64,000 nt of DNA from Puccinia triticina. Taxonomy: Eukaryota; Basidiomycota; Pucciniomycetes; Pucciniales; Pucciniaceae. The notes under the pieces were generated by a model. It was not told the origin of the DNA and made no database searches. It was given only the letters and a program-made list of their open reading frames with translations. This document shows positions 34,301 through 46,238 of the stretch, piece after piece (within the stretch, counting starts at the first letter, position 1; each line of letters begins with the position of its first letter). The stretch is from the NCBI RefSeq assembly GCF_026914185.1, contig NC_070569.1:1116001-1180000 (forward strand), read 5' to 3'. Made by a program: the position numbers and the translations under genes.

Positions 34301-35659
34301 AAGGTTATGGTTAACCCCTCGGACCTATCACAAGTGTGATGGCGGAGGGACCAGGGCGAGCTTGCTCTACCCGTGCAAGCGCAACGGGGGAACTCAAGCC
34401 GCCAGCGGAAAACCACTCAATGATCAACCCATTATATGGTTGAAGGGCTTCTTGCCTGTTTCTCCTTACCGGTATTTTTCACAGGTTTTTCACAGGGATG
34501 TTTCATCGAGAATCTTCATTGGGAAACTGATATTCCCGTTTAGATAATGTTTTGTTGCTTCCGGATCAGGGCTGACCTTTCAGCTTGCGGTTTCAATACG
34601 ATCACGCAACCGTAACCACTCGTGGAGGACTACACCTCCCGGAAAGGCATATACATACATACTCCTAATGTAAGTCATCCTCCGAGTGAACTCTTAGCTG
34701 GCCGTTTTTTTTTTCCGATTTACAACTCTTGCTTTCCCCCCCACGTTTGATTCCCAAGGGCCCGTGAATCATAGAGTGCAGGAAGCCTTGTATTTTACCC
34801 CTTGGCAGGGATCTTTGCTGCCTAGCGAAGAAGAAGGCTAATATTATACTGGATACTCGATGTTTTCTATTCATGATTTGATGTACAGGTCACACGTCGG
34901 GTCGCTTCGCAACTCAGCTAACCATTGACGAGGTCTTTGATCAATCAGGGTCTTTTCACAGGGGCGTTAGTTCACATTAATCTGGTCCAGCACCTGGTTG
35001 CAGATTCTCAGGCTCCACTACCCGTGAGTGCATCTGCGAATTCCGCCGGCAGTGCCTTGTCACTTGTCCTGAAAGGTTGCAGTCATCGGACCCTCGAGTC
35101 AAGTTTCAATTGGTACCCTGATTGGCGCCACACAGGGACTGGGCCTCAAACGCTTGTGGTAAGAAACTGTTGCTTGGTTCAATTTTACTTCCCTTGGCGC
35201 TAACAACTACCTCATGCATAGTGTTCTCCCTGACTGGGCGAATACCTTTAAAAGAGAGGCTTTTGCCACACTGATTCTTACTTCACTCGGCATCAACTCA
35301 CCTACTATGCTCCCGTTTTGTCTCATTGCCGCCTTCTCCTCAAAACCCTGCTGAGCTTGCTCCGCTGCTGTTGTTTTTTCCTCAAAGCAATCACTCGCTG
35401 TTCCTTTACACTCGTCTTCGCCGACCCCTCAAGCAGAACTCGAAACTCCCGCTCCGCCCTCTCCCTGTAGGTCTCAATTTGAGTGTTTAAATCAAAAACT
35501 TTAGTACAATTGATCTCATTATTATCCACATTGTTAACAATTTACCTTCTAATTATTTTATATTGGTTTCCACCTTAGCCTTCACCAAGACAGCGCCAGA
35601 ACTCGACCGTAACGCGCACCACCGATCCTCACCAGCACATCTAACATTATAGATTAGGA
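34301..35659. other. No gene firmly recognised; 5' part of the Helitron region
   Basis: A plus-strand frame over 34925..35203 and a minus-strand basic, coiled-coil-like frame over 35323..35529 are present but match nothing I can name. The 5' end of the Helitron (expected to begin TC after an A) may lie here; I could not place it. Confidence 0.35.
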
Positions 35660-36861
35660 ATGGCTATGAACAGGAACCCAAACCACCCCGTTCACATGAC
35701 GAGCATGTACGAACCTCTCGCGGATGTACGTTGCCCCCATGCGTCATACGTGTGACGTTTTCGCTAAAGGTCCCCACAGTCTGTTCCAGAAAACATACGC
35801 GCAAACCAGTACGGTAACGTGACGACGCAATCATTCTTGCAATGCGCCGGTGTCGACGGGGCTGCCCAAAGAGACTTTGAGATCACTCTCACTACAAACA
35901 CCGCCCTTGCCAACGTCCTGGCTGCGAATGTTTTCTACTTCATGGCTGGGAAGTTAATTGCGACGAACGACGGCAAGACGCCAATTTTGACGTACAATCA
36001 ACATTTGGTCTCGCGCGTCAGGGAAATTGGCAAGGAGGGGTTTGATTTCGCCAATAAGGCAAGTGTAATCGGCCTCGGAATTGTCATCAAACGAGAAGAA
36101 GTCACTGCCGGGAATGACAGAGCCCTCGAAGTCACAATGGAGCATAGTGATTGGGATTCTCAAGTAAGCCATCCAGTCTTTCAATCTCGCGCAGAAACTG
36201 AGCTGTTACTGCTAGGAACGACGTCACAAATCCTTCAAGGTCAAATATGTTGTCCCCGGGTCAAAAAACTTTATCAAGACTCACGCGCTCTACGTCATTG
36301 GGCGGGAATGTGAAATCAGCGGGGTTTTAGTCGACTTTGACCTTGATCAAAAAATGGCTGTCATTTTGGTAAGGACTTATCATTTTTTCCCTCACAGCTC
36401 GCTGACCGGATAACAATTACAGGTCAACGACTGCAGTATAACCAGCGGGCACCAACCCAGCCAAGCAAGTGGCTCAGGCTCACCTGCGAAGTTGGGTCCT
36501 CATGGCAAAGGAAGAAACATGTGCGTGGCCCGGAGACTAGGCAGCAATTAGCCACTGACTGAAAGTGATTTATAGATTGAAGCTTGGATCGGAAGACCCG
36601 ACCTCTCCATTAACTACACCAAGCGCTTCCCCCTGCAAAAGGATCTTCACGAAGATGTCGCCGGACCCCGTTCCCTCTGGCTCTAAGGGCAAGGCGAAGG
36701 CGGTCATTGAAGAAGAATCTGCCGGTGAAGAAGACAATGAGGTGGAAGTCAAGCCTGAGGCAGAGGAAGACGATGAAGAGGAGGTGGCAGTTAAACCAAC
36801 CCGAGGTCGACCGCGCAAGGCTATCCTCTTGGATGCCGCCAAACGCCTCAAGAAGTTGTGA
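35660..36861 (+). CDS. OB-fold-like protein with C-terminal AT-hook (Helitron accessory)
   Basis: Exon 1 is 35660..35725 (22 codons from ATG), followed by an intron 35726..35779 (GTACGT..CACAG). Exon 2 is 35780..36163, intron 36164..36215 (GTAAGC..CTAG). Exon 3 is 36216..36368, intron 36369..36422 (GTAAGG..ACAG), then exon 4. All three junctions keep phase 0. Blocks such as NVFYFMAGKLIA, IVIKREEV and CEISGVLVDFDL have the alternating hydrophobic pattern of beta-barrel OB domains, as in RPA-type proteins. Near 36528 the frame meets a stop; the acidic tail ending KPTRGRPRKAI (an AT-hook, 36565..36861) needs another small intron or is frameshifted. It resembles uncharacterised rust proteins as I remember them. 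A single-strand-DNA-binding role in Helitron transposition is inferred. Confidence 0.6.
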
Positions 36862-38177
36862 GGTTTACAGGTTGGTGCGTAATCTCCCGTGCCGTAGTAG
36901 GCGAATAGGCCATTCTGATGGGAATGTATCCACTCAGACACCCTAGGTGGAGCGGTTTTTTTCCAAACTCCTCACACATAAGTCAGTTTTATCAGCGACA
37001 TAGTATCGGCCGAGTGTCAGGCGCGGCGGCTCTACAAGGTGCTTGTCGACTTAATATCAAACAAAGCGTTGCCAAACCAATCTTACAGAAAGTCTGTAAT
37101 TTCCTCTAATCTGAAGCGTCTGTTTTCCTTCTCCCTTCGTCCTACAGTTTGAGGATCATTTTTTGTCCGGAATTCAAGGTCCTTTGAAGCAACTATGAGC
37201 AAGTTCCAAAAATTTTTTTTCAACTGGAATGTAAAACATACAGTGATCAAGTGAGATATGACAAATTGGAAGCGAAGGGGCGTGGTACTATCAAGTCGCA
37301 GGGAAATGGTGTCTGTTGTCTTAAGTTCGCGTGAAAACATTTGAACGAGAGAGATCTTCTTACAGGGGCGATGCTACGGCGAACGCAAATATGTGCCTAC
37401 TCCACGCTGGAGTTCATAAATGAAGACTCGCTGCATTAATTGGGTGATCTGACCCGAGTATCGTTGAGCCGCTTAGCTGAAATGACAATGCCCCCCAAAT
37501 CCCCGATGACCTGATTGACTAAAACTGAAGGGAAGGGGGGAGTCTCATAGTGCGGTGAGCGCCCTGTAACTGAACTGGCCAAAGGCATACATGAGTTGAT
37601 TCTGATGGGAAGCACCACTTAATGTTTCAGCCACCAACGCTAATGGTCTCAAGATTAATGACTTGGCACGGACGATTGCGCAAGAGAGAAGAACACGAAA
37701 ACCAGCCCGGGCAAACGGCCCGAGAAGGTCAGCGCAACGCTCAAGCCTCGCATGATGAGCACAGACTGTATAGCGGCAGACATATCTTGATCAGAACCGG
37801 CTAAATTTTTGTATGGACCAAACTGGTCCAGGTTTTGATAGAAATATAGAGACTCGACGAACGAAGGAGAAATTTTGAATGACAAATAGTGAGGCAATGA
37901 TGAGGCACTAAGAATAAATTTGAGTAGAAAAGAACCATCAGCCGCAAACTCCAATCACCGGTGAAGACTCAAGCGCCAACCACTTTTACTGTACCCTCCA
38001 AACCAGTCTCCGCTCTCAAGTAATTCAGCAAGGTGAAGTCACCGCCGTCGCGAAACGTAGGTCGCGCATTTCTGTTGGCTATGTAATTGATTCAATATCC
38101 AAGTTGAAATACTGACTCATTCGTCTTTCTGCTCGAACGAATTGACTTGATGTTTGCGCTCTTAGAAACCTGACGGG
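36862..38177. other. Intergenic part of the Helitron; possible 5' exon of RepHel
   Basis: A short plus frame at about 37640..37804 (RLRKREEHENQPGQTAREGQ) is basic and coiled-coil-like, as RepHel N-termini often are. It is not connected by clear splice sites. The remainder has no recognised feature. Confidence 0.35.
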
Positions 38178-41100
38178 ATGGTAGAATCAAAGGGAAAAGT
38201 CATTGACCACCCGTCACAAAACTGTGAAAAGAAGATTCTTGGTTTCGACTTTGTCAGTATACCACATAATATTGGGCTGTGCAATTGTCTTTGCGCTTCC
38301 TGTGGGGCCTTGCACTGGGCTGGTGAATGTGCGGTCAGCGATAAGAACAAGGCGGCAATAGACTATACAATGTGCTGTGGGAAGAACAAAGTAAGGCTGC
38401 CTATATTTGACGAAGCGGCAAAGTGCTACCCAAAAGTTCTCGAGAAGCTGTTCACACTGAAGACTCCTTGTGAGTACCTCATTTAAGGATGTTATCCAAC
38501 AATCCAACAACTAATGTGTGCTTTCCAGCTGCGCTTAACTTCCAGAATCTGACGCGGATGTACAACAACGCCGTGTCATTTACGTCACTGCGCACCAACA
38601 TTGACTACTCGGTGCAGGGGCCGGCTGGTGTTAATGTTTTTCAGATGAGCGGCGGCCTTACTCACCTGATTTCTAGCATTGAGCCTTTAAGACCGGCTGA
38701 CCCGGGGTTTGCCCAAATTTTCGTCGTTGGCGATCATGGAACAAACGAGGCAGAACTTTGGGTTCGGAAGGCACAAGGATTGGGAATCATCAACGGGGGA
38801 GTTTCAAGGCTGCAACCTTCGACCGTTTCAACAATCATGGCCTATATGTATAAGCATAACCCTTATGCAAAGTTGTTCAAATCGGCACGTCAGGTCCTCG
38901 AAGAGTCGAACGCGAAAACGCTGAAGCTTAAAGGGATCTCAAGACCCGGCGCAGACCCAAAGTGGTACAATGAGCCTACCCTCAGCGAAGTGGCCGCGGT
39001 GGTGGCGGGCGACGGGGAAATCCTGCAGGAAAGAGATATTTTACTCCACCGCAAGGATGATAAGTTGATTTCAATTTCAGACACGCATTCTTCTTATTTT
39101 CCTCTACGATACCCGCTCTTTTTTCCGAGGGGCGAACAGCAATGGCACTTGCATTACCGTTGTTCAACTGAAAGGGGTTTGCCAGTCCCGCTTACTGGAA
39201 ATTAGATCAATGAGCTGACGCTGCCTTCAGTCAAGAACAGGAAAGTGGGATCACTCGAATGGTACGCGCATCTCCTTTTCGACCGACCTGGAAGGTTCTC
39301 CCCAATTCTTCGCAGCAAATCACTCCTCCAAGAATTCGTTGTCGATATGTACGTTTGCGTTGAACGCCAACGATTGCAGTACATAAGGGATAATCAGGAA
39401 GCTATGAAGGCGAGTCAATATAGTGCACTGATAAAGGGTCTCGAGAACCAGAAATCTTATTCAGCTAGGCGTGTCGTGTTGCCTGCCACTTTTATTGGAA
39501 GTCCCCGCGGAATGAGCCAACTTTACTACGATTCAATGGCAATTTGCAACAAGTTCGGCCCGCCGTCCCTTTTTATAACCATGACCGCAAATCCAGATTG
39601 GATTGCGATAGCGTCGATGATTCCAAAGGGCGAAAAGGCCTTCGACCATCCCACGATCGTCGCGCGAGTCTTTTGTCTCAAGATTAAAGGATTAATACAT
39701 GAACTTGTGAAAATGGGTTGTCTTGGAAAGGTGGTTGCATACGTATACACCATTGAGTTTCAAAAGCGCGGTTTGCCGCACGCCCACCTGATGGTCACGC
39801 TCGACGAAAAGGACAAGCCGACTACGCCGGAAAAAATTGATCTCCTTGTGTCAGCGGAAATCCCCGACGAAGTTGAGCCGCAACTGCACGCCCTTGTCAC
39901 CCGGTTTATGCTACACGGCCCATGCGAGGGCAGGTCTTGTTTTCGGGAGAAGGGTTGCAAGCTAGGATTCCCGAAACCCTTCTCGCCACGCACAGTCACT
40001 GTCAATGGAGCATATCCTGTGTATTTGCGACGCAATGACGGACGTTTTGTCCAGAAACAAGCCACACGGTTTGACAACGGTTCAGTTGTGCCTTTCAACA
40101 AATTCCTCACGTTAATGTTCCAGTGCCACATAAACGTTGAGATTCCGGTACATAGCACAGCAATCAAATACTTGTATAAGTATATAACAAAGGGGCATGA
40201 CCGGAGTTACATGGCATTGGAAGTCGAAGATGAGACTAAGGCTTATATTGACGCCCGGTATATATCACCGCCTGAAGGTTAGTAGAAGTTTTGGTTCTCC
40301 TGATTAACTACTTTTGGAGCTAACACATCAACTGCAGCTGCTTGGCGTCTTTTTAAGTTTCCCCTTTCAGATAGATCACCGGCGGTAACTCGCCTTACCA
40401 TTCACGAAGAAAACAAAAATGTTGTCTATTTCAATGAGAACGAGGGGGCTGAAGGTCAGATCAAAAGCGGGAAAGCAGCACGAACAACGCTTACAGGCTA
40501 TCTACAACTGAATCAGACGGACGCAGTTGGTGCAGATGGCCGGCGAGCGAGAACGTTACTATATGGGGACATTCCCGTCTTTTTCTGGTGGCATAAGGGC
40601 GAAAAGGAGTGGAAACCTCGAAAAACTAAAGCAGAATGCGTTGGCAGGATTTACACGGTGTCTTATCTTGCTGGGGAAAAATTTTACCTTTGAGTATTGC
40701 TGCTCCACATAAAGGGGGCACAATCCTTTGAAGATTTCCGGAAATTCAATGGCGAACTCTATGCTTCCTACCAGGATGCTTGCAACGCTCGCGGATTACT
40801 CGCGAATGATTCTCTCTATGACTTAGCTTTGGCGGAGGCGGGGTTAGTTCAGTCGGGCTACCAACTCACCCAAATGTACGCTATCATCTGCGTCCACTCT
40901 CCGCCTTCAGACCCAAAGGCACTGTTTGATGCGCATCTCGAGGCTCTTACCGACGACTTAATCCGAGTGGACATGACGGTACGGAATAGCCGCCAACTAC
41001 GGTTGGAAGAGCGCCGTGTCCTCGGCATTTTCCGCCTCGAGGCGATGATGGAAAGCATGGCTAGCTTGCTGGCGAGTTGCGGAATCGCTGTTTCCTCCGA

Positions 41101-42644
41101 AGAAAGAGGTATCCTTGATGAGATGCGACGAGAAAGGTTGACGCCTCACCAAACAACCGACATATGCTCACAACTTGAACGTCACCAGGCGCAGTTCAAC
41201 CATGGCCAACGGACGATATTCAAGAAGGTCGTAAGCTCGTTGGGTTCCGCGAAAGGGAGAATGTACTATATCGATGGGCCGGGAGGAACGGGGAAGACCT
41301 TCCTCCTCAATTCAATCATTGATGCATCCGAGGTTCGAGGTCACCGGAATATCGTAGTCGCCTCGTCAGGGGTTGCCGCGCTCCTGCTCCGCGGCGGACA
41401 AACTGCACATTCCCATCGATCCAGTTGAGGGAGCCGAGTGCACCGTGGAGGCCGACACGATTTTGGGCGAAAAGCTGATCAATTCAAACCTCATCATCTG
41501 GGATGAGATCGTCACGATTCACCGCTTTGCAATTGAGGCGGTGAGTATCACTTTACAGCGGCTCTGTGGTTCCAATCAACCCTTCGGCGGGAAGACTGTC
41601 GTATTCGCTGGCGACTTCAGACAAATTCTTCCTGTCATGAAATACGACGAATTTCCTAAGTCCTTTAATGCAACATTGAAATCGTCGGTACTTTGGGAGG
41701 CACTCACGCAGTTAAAGCTGAAGGAAAACATGCGGCTTGCCAGGGCACTGGCGGAAGATGAGGCAGCCGACAACGTCAATTTTGCGGAGTCCCTGTTAGC
41801 CCTTGGCGAAGGGGTTAACCAGTCGAACGACTTCGAGGTTATCAATCTAAATAACATAAACATTATTGATTTTGATTTGGATGTCACAAGTAGCATTGCA
41901 TTGATTGATTTTGTGTACAAGGATATATCCGAACAAAACAGAAAACCGATTGGAGAAAAAGTCAAGTACCTGAATGAGCGATGCATATTGGCCCCATTGA
42001 ACAGAGACATCAAGAATATCAATGAGGAAGTGATGAGGATGCTTCCGGGTCAGGCTACTGTTTTGAGGTCAATTGATACTCCGGATCCCGATGCATTTGA
42101 CAGTTTACCGGAAGAGTGCTTGAATAAGCTTTCTCCACAGGGACTGCCGGATCATATTTTAACCCTAAAAGTTGGGATGCCAGTTGTGGTGACCCGTAAC
42201 TTGAGGATTGGAAATGGTATTTGCAACGGGACTCGGGTCCTTCTAACTCAAGTTGCGCAAGGTTTTTTATGTGGCGTGATAATGGGTGGGCCATTTGGTG
42301 GCGAAGAAGTTACTTTGCCTAGGATAAAGCTACAGACTAAGGCAAATAAGGGATCGGGCCAGTCGTTTTTCAGATTTCAGTTTCCAGTCAAGCCGGCGTA
42401 CGCCATGTCCATCAACAAAAGCCAAGGACAAACCCTTGCGCGGGTCGGGGTGTTTCTGCAGACAGACATATTCGCTCATGGTCAACTTTACGTTGCGTTA
42501 TCGCGGGTCTCAAATGTGAAGGATTTACTTGTTGCAAAGCCAAAGAATTGGGATGGGGTAATCAACGTAGTCCATAAATCAATTTTCAACCCGTCCCGGA
42601 ATAAGAGTGCATTGAAAACTTCTGGCTCATCAGCTCGTGACTGA
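38178..42644 (+). pseudogene. Helitron Rep-helicase (RepHel), inactivated
   Basis: The N-terminal zinc-binding region (CASCGALHWAGEC) is followed by an intron 38470..38528 and a conserved Helitron-N segment. The Rep nuclease has the HUH motif GLPHAHLMV (near 39770..39800) and the tyrosine region KYLYKYITK (near 40168). An intron at 40278..40337 restores EAAWRLF across the junction. The Pif1-family helicase shows GPGGTGKTF (Walker A, near 41277), LIIWDE (Walker B), FAGDFRQILPV and the C-terminal SINKSQGQTL and YVALSRV motifs. Three lesions are visible: in-frame TAG at 39203..39205, in-frame TGA at 40691..40693 (an Arg codon is expected, so CGA to TGA is likely), and a frame change near 41410, probably a small deletion. 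The enzyme would nick and unwind the element; this copy cannot make it. Confidence 0.9.
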
Positions 42645-43473
42645 CGCTTTCCTGTTCCAGGTTGAATTCAAGACCATTGGCTTTTGAGGAAGGTTCAAAT
42701 GGAGGATGTATGCTACGTGCGATTTTCGTGGGGCGGGTTGTAACCTGACAACGGCACGGTGAACGTTTACTTTATCTCGCGTCTCTTGCGCTTAATGTAT
42801 TTTCGTCATTGGAGAAGTTCCCATGTTGATGATCAAAGGTGATGAACCTCTGCAGGAAAATAACGTCGAATTGTTTTGCTGTTGAATTATACATTTCGCG
42901 CGTAATGAAAAGCTCTTGTATGGCCTTAACGATGAGTTCTCTCGCGGATGTGGTAGAGAAATCTTGTGGCCTTGACGACCCATGCTTTGCATGCCTCAGG
43001 GCCTTAACAGCAACAGAGCCTAGGTTGACAGGGCATTAGTTACAACCGACATCATCGGAGGAGAGGTGCTGAGACGGGAGCAGGTTTCGGGATGTCCCGC
43101 AGGTGTGAGGCCGGGATGGATTCACCTGGGCCATTGTAACTCGTTGGGCACGATGGGCATGGTTTGCTTGGCAGATGTATAATGATACGTTGTTTTTGGC
43201 ATCCCTTCAAAGGTACAAGACGAATCTGGCTGTTTGCCACGGACGCCGTGGCATTCACGGGTGCAACACGCCTCGGGGAGAGCTGTGGCGTAGGACGCGG
43301 TGTCGTGGCGGGCAGCGGATTATTGGGCGCTCAGTTGAAGTGGCAAATTTGCCTTAAAAGCTGTTGCCCTGGACTGACGAACTTTTTGTCAATCTAATCC
43401 AACGCCTCTCAGCTTCGGACAATCTCTTTCAAACTAACTGGAATTTCATTTAAATTGCTTGAAGCCATCCAAC
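42645..43473. other. No gene recognised between RepHel and accessory gene
   Basis: Frames are short. Nothing was recognised. Confidence 0.35.
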
Positions 43474-44287
43474 ATGCTCCAAAAGGCGAAGATCACTTTG
43501 GCCACTGGCGATTCATTTATAGATGGCAAGGATCGTTTGCGCTTTGTTGGAAAGTTCATTCCAGTTGGAGAAGTGAGTTGGTCTTGATATTTAAGCTTCG
43601 AAAAGAGACTCATGGCCCCTCTCAGGCACACCAATTTGTCAGGCATCCAAGTGGCGATACTCCCCGCGCGAGTAAGAGTTACGCGGCTTCGTCAGGGACG
43701 TGGACTCGCGGGAAGACAATTTTCCAAGTAAACTTAATGACGGCGGACAACTCAGATACACCGCTCGTAGCGGGCCAACTTTATGCAATTGAGGGAGAGA
43801 TAAAAGGAGTAAACTTTATGCGTGTTCCTAAGCTGACTTGGACGCCTGGTGATCAGAGGAACTCGAACCTCGAGCGACATCACATGGAATGGAGACGCGT
43901 CCAGGTTTCCGGTGTTGGGACTGTCGTTAAAATTAAGAGCAAGCCTTCCTGGCCAGACACAAGTGTCATTCTGGCGGATATTACCGTGGAGCATACAGGC
44001 GAGGTGCGGCGTCTGCTCTTTCTCTTTTGTAATTGTGCTGACGATTTCCAAAGCTGTCAAACAATGGAGTTTTCCGTGTGCGTTGTATATTAGGCTTGGC
44101 ATCGGATGACTTCCCAAAAGGATTGAATTTATTCAACGGGAGTAAGATCGCGTATAAGGGGTCACTGGAGGGTTTTGGGAACAGGTCGTGTCGAATGATT
44201 GTTGAGGTGAATGACTATGATGGAATCTTTGGCAAAGTATTGCTGCATTGGGCTGACGCTTTCATGCTTTTCAGGTTACCCAGGTGA
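43474..44287 (+). CDS. Second OB-fold-like Helitron accessory protein (spliced)
   Basis: The first exon starts MLQKAKITLATGDSF, runs to DRLRFVGKFIPVGE, and stops at a GTGAGT donor at 43573. The next exon starts near 43611 and includes TIFQVNLMTADNSD, AGQLYAIEGEIKG and VSGVGTVVKIKS, beta-rich blocks like an OB fold. A further part reads LASDDFPKGLNLFNGSKIAY to RMIVEVNDYDGIFGKVL, a second OB-like unit. Two more introns (near 43650..43700 and 44010..44090) are likely. The same N-terminal block occurs in the fragment at 633..790, so it is a recurring passenger. A single-strand-binding role is inferred by analogy with RPA-carrying Helitrons. Confidence 0.55.
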
Positions 44288-44826
44288 CCGTTTCATCAGA
44301 GGATCTGCTGGATAATGATTCTGATGGGACGTCCAGCTCGCTGAATGTTGACTTTTGAAAATGTTTGTTTTCCTCGGAGGGTGTGGGTTGATTTGCTACT
44401 TGTAAAGTAGAAACCTTTTCTGCAGTGCGTTTTGCTGGGGGAATAAGTCATACTCCCGAGTCTTGTATTTCCAAAACACCTGTTGGTAATATGTTTAGCG
44501 CGCTCCCTCAGTCTTCTTTCTGTAACCATATCTTGTGGAGGAACTTAGCATTGATAAATTTGTAGTTGAGGTGTGTTACTTGCTGGGTGCGCCTTGGTCC
44601 TAAATGAGCCCCTCCTGCTTGACTTTTGAACATTTTTGGATGTTTCTCGCCTGGGCCAACATTTGTCAGTCGGAATTTTAACTGCTTGTGATTGTCTTCA
44701 AGGCAAGATCTACAGGGTTAGAAAGTCAGTTGCGCGGCGGCCTTCTCCTTGGTGTCAGCAGGGCTGACGGTGCGGGGTTTCCTGGTGTCGCCGCTGTTTC
44801 ACTTTCTCCAACAACCCTCTGGGTGC

Positions 44827-44852
44827 GGCGGCGTAGCCGCCTTGGACTCTAG
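44827..44852 (+). other. Probable Helitron 3' terminus (hairpin plus CTAG)
   Basis: GGCGGC and GCCGCC pair perfectly around a GTA loop (44827..44841). Eleven bases follow, ending in CTAG, and the next base is T. Helitron ends carry a GC-rich hairpin 10-12 nt before CTRR and insert in front of T. Position and orientation fit the RepHel gene upstream. Confidence 0.7.
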
Positions 44853-44953
44853 TGTGGATGAAAACTCAGAGAAGGCACAAGAAGCTGGTAAGAATAAATG
44901 AGCTTGAAGCCCTAGTAGTGAAGCGCCAGAATTGACGACTGCATTCTCCAACA

Positions 44954-45222
44954 CCTAACTGCTAATTCCCTCCTTGGGGGAGTGAAGCGACCTCCAAAGG
45001 AGGGACTTACGGGCTATGTTGACCCTGCAGCAGTAGAGAATTAGCATTTTTGGCAGAGACTTTTTTAAAATCAATCTGCCGTCTTTGTTTCTGAACCTTT
45101 TTTTCTCTAATTTACATTTCTGGGATGGCTTAAGCTTTCCCCTTTTTTCTACTATTTTTTTTCATCCTCAACTCTGGTTGAGCTGCAATCATAGTTGTAA
45201 CATTATCAATTTCAGCTTCTGT
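44954..45222. mobile_element. Left half of a 570-bp inverted-repeat element (split by Gypsy)
   Basis: The outer about 90 bp (CTAACTGCTAATTCCCTCC through CCTCCAAAGGAGGGACTTA to GCAGTAGAGAATTAG) are the imperfect inverted complement of 53830..53927. The remaining part matches 59735..59912 base for base in most places. The Gypsy element sits between this half and 53625..53927. Confidence 0.7.
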
Positions 45223-46052
45223 TATGGAGCTCCGTCCGGTGCTAGGCCGGCGGCAGCGCTGGGAGGGGATAGATGCTGGGGAGCTGCCCTCTAGAGTGGT
45301 CCGGAGAGGAGTCGGAAAAAAAAGGGATCGAAGATGGATAGCGTTTGGGTTTGAGAGAGTGGTTTTGATACGACGAGAGTATGATTCTCGTCGGCGGTGT
45401 TGTTTGGAGAACTCAGAAAGATATTGGGAATCAAGATCAGAGGCTTGGTGCGCAGAATCAGGGTTCGATCGGCAAGAATCAATAATCAGATCAATAAGAT
45501 TTTATAGCCTCCGACTTGGATCAGTACAGAATGCTATGGCCTCCTATCCTCCAAGTTCGCCGGGAACTTGGATTCCTGGAGGCCTGTCACAAGCATGTCA
45601 TCATCTCCTCGCGCGCCGTGCGCGCGCACACACCACCGACAACAGAGAGAAAGAAAAGAAAAAAAGACAACACAAGGAAGAAAAAGAAAGAGAAATAAAA
45701 CCAAGCGCTGAAAACATGAAATCTATGAGAACCACAATTTAAGAAGATGAGGAAGGGACCAGGAAGAATGGAAATGAACATGACTGAGAAAAAAAAAAAA
45801 CAAGGAAGAAACAAGACCAGAAAAGACAACAACAGGAATAAATCCACAGGTAGTTCTGTGTTAGGACCAAGAAAGGGAAAAGGTGAGAGGGGAAAGGGAA
45901 GGGAAGTGGAGATGTGGAGAGTGAGGAAAAGGGAGCCAGGGAACCTGAGAGAATCTTGAATATGGAATCTTGAGGATGGGATCTTGAGGATTGTGCCGGT
46001 GAGGCTGAGACTGAAAGCTGATCTGATCTTGACTACCGGATTGACCACCACA
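45223..46052 (-). repeat. 3' LTR of the Gypsy element
   Basis: 830 bp, matching 52795..53624. On the sense strand it runs from TGTGGTGGTCAA to GGAGCTCCATA. It carries a TATAAAAT box (45499..45506). A purine-rich, AGAAAAGAAAAAA-containing stretch lies in the sense-antisense opposite strand. Confidence 0.9.
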
Positions 46053-46066
46053 TCACCCCACCATTT
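46053..46066 (-). other. Polypurine tract of the Gypsy element
   Basis: AAATGGTGGGGTGA on the sense strand lies directly before the 3' LTR, the expected primer for plus-strand synthesis. Confidence 0.6.
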
Positions 46067-46120
46067 ACAGTCTGTCCCTAGACTGCACGCTCGTTGCCAA
46101 GAATCCGAAGAGAAACCGCG

Positions 46121-46238
46121 CTAAAGACAGAAGAAGAAGAAAAGGGGTCCCACGAGCGGCTCACGGCAGTGGCTAAAGTAATGCTTACGACGAGGGGAGT
46201 AGTAGGACCCGAGGTGCATACTAAGGAGGGGGACTTAC
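46121..46238 (-). other. Intron-like module 4 (118 nt), spans pol stop codon
   Basis: Sense strand: GTAAGTCCCCCTCC donor, CGTGAGCCGCTC in the middle, then TTCTTCTTCTGTCTTTAG. The donor begins inside the last Lys codon of pol, so the pol stop TAA lies inside the module. It is homologous to modules 1-3. Confidence 0.6.

Larger units (their letters stand above)
35660..44852 (+). mobile_element. Helitron cassette (5' end unresolved)
   Basis: Three genes lie in the same orientation: an OB-fold-like protein with an AT-hook, a Rep-helicase (RepHel) pseudogene, and a second OB-fold-like protein. They are followed by a hairpin and CTAG then T at 44827..44853, the expected Helitron 3' end. Helitrons replicate by a rolling-circle route using an HUH nuclease and a Pif1-type helicase, and some carry RPA-like single-strand-binding proteins. 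The given start is simply the first supported gene. Confidence 0.65.

Noticed and set aside
35323..35529. Minus-strand basic coiled-coil protein
   Set aside because: Short and antisense to the Helitron, with no recognisable domain or splice context.
45224..46051. Frames inside the Gypsy LTR
   Set aside because: They occur identically in both LTRs and lie antisense to the element; these are LTR regulatory sequence.
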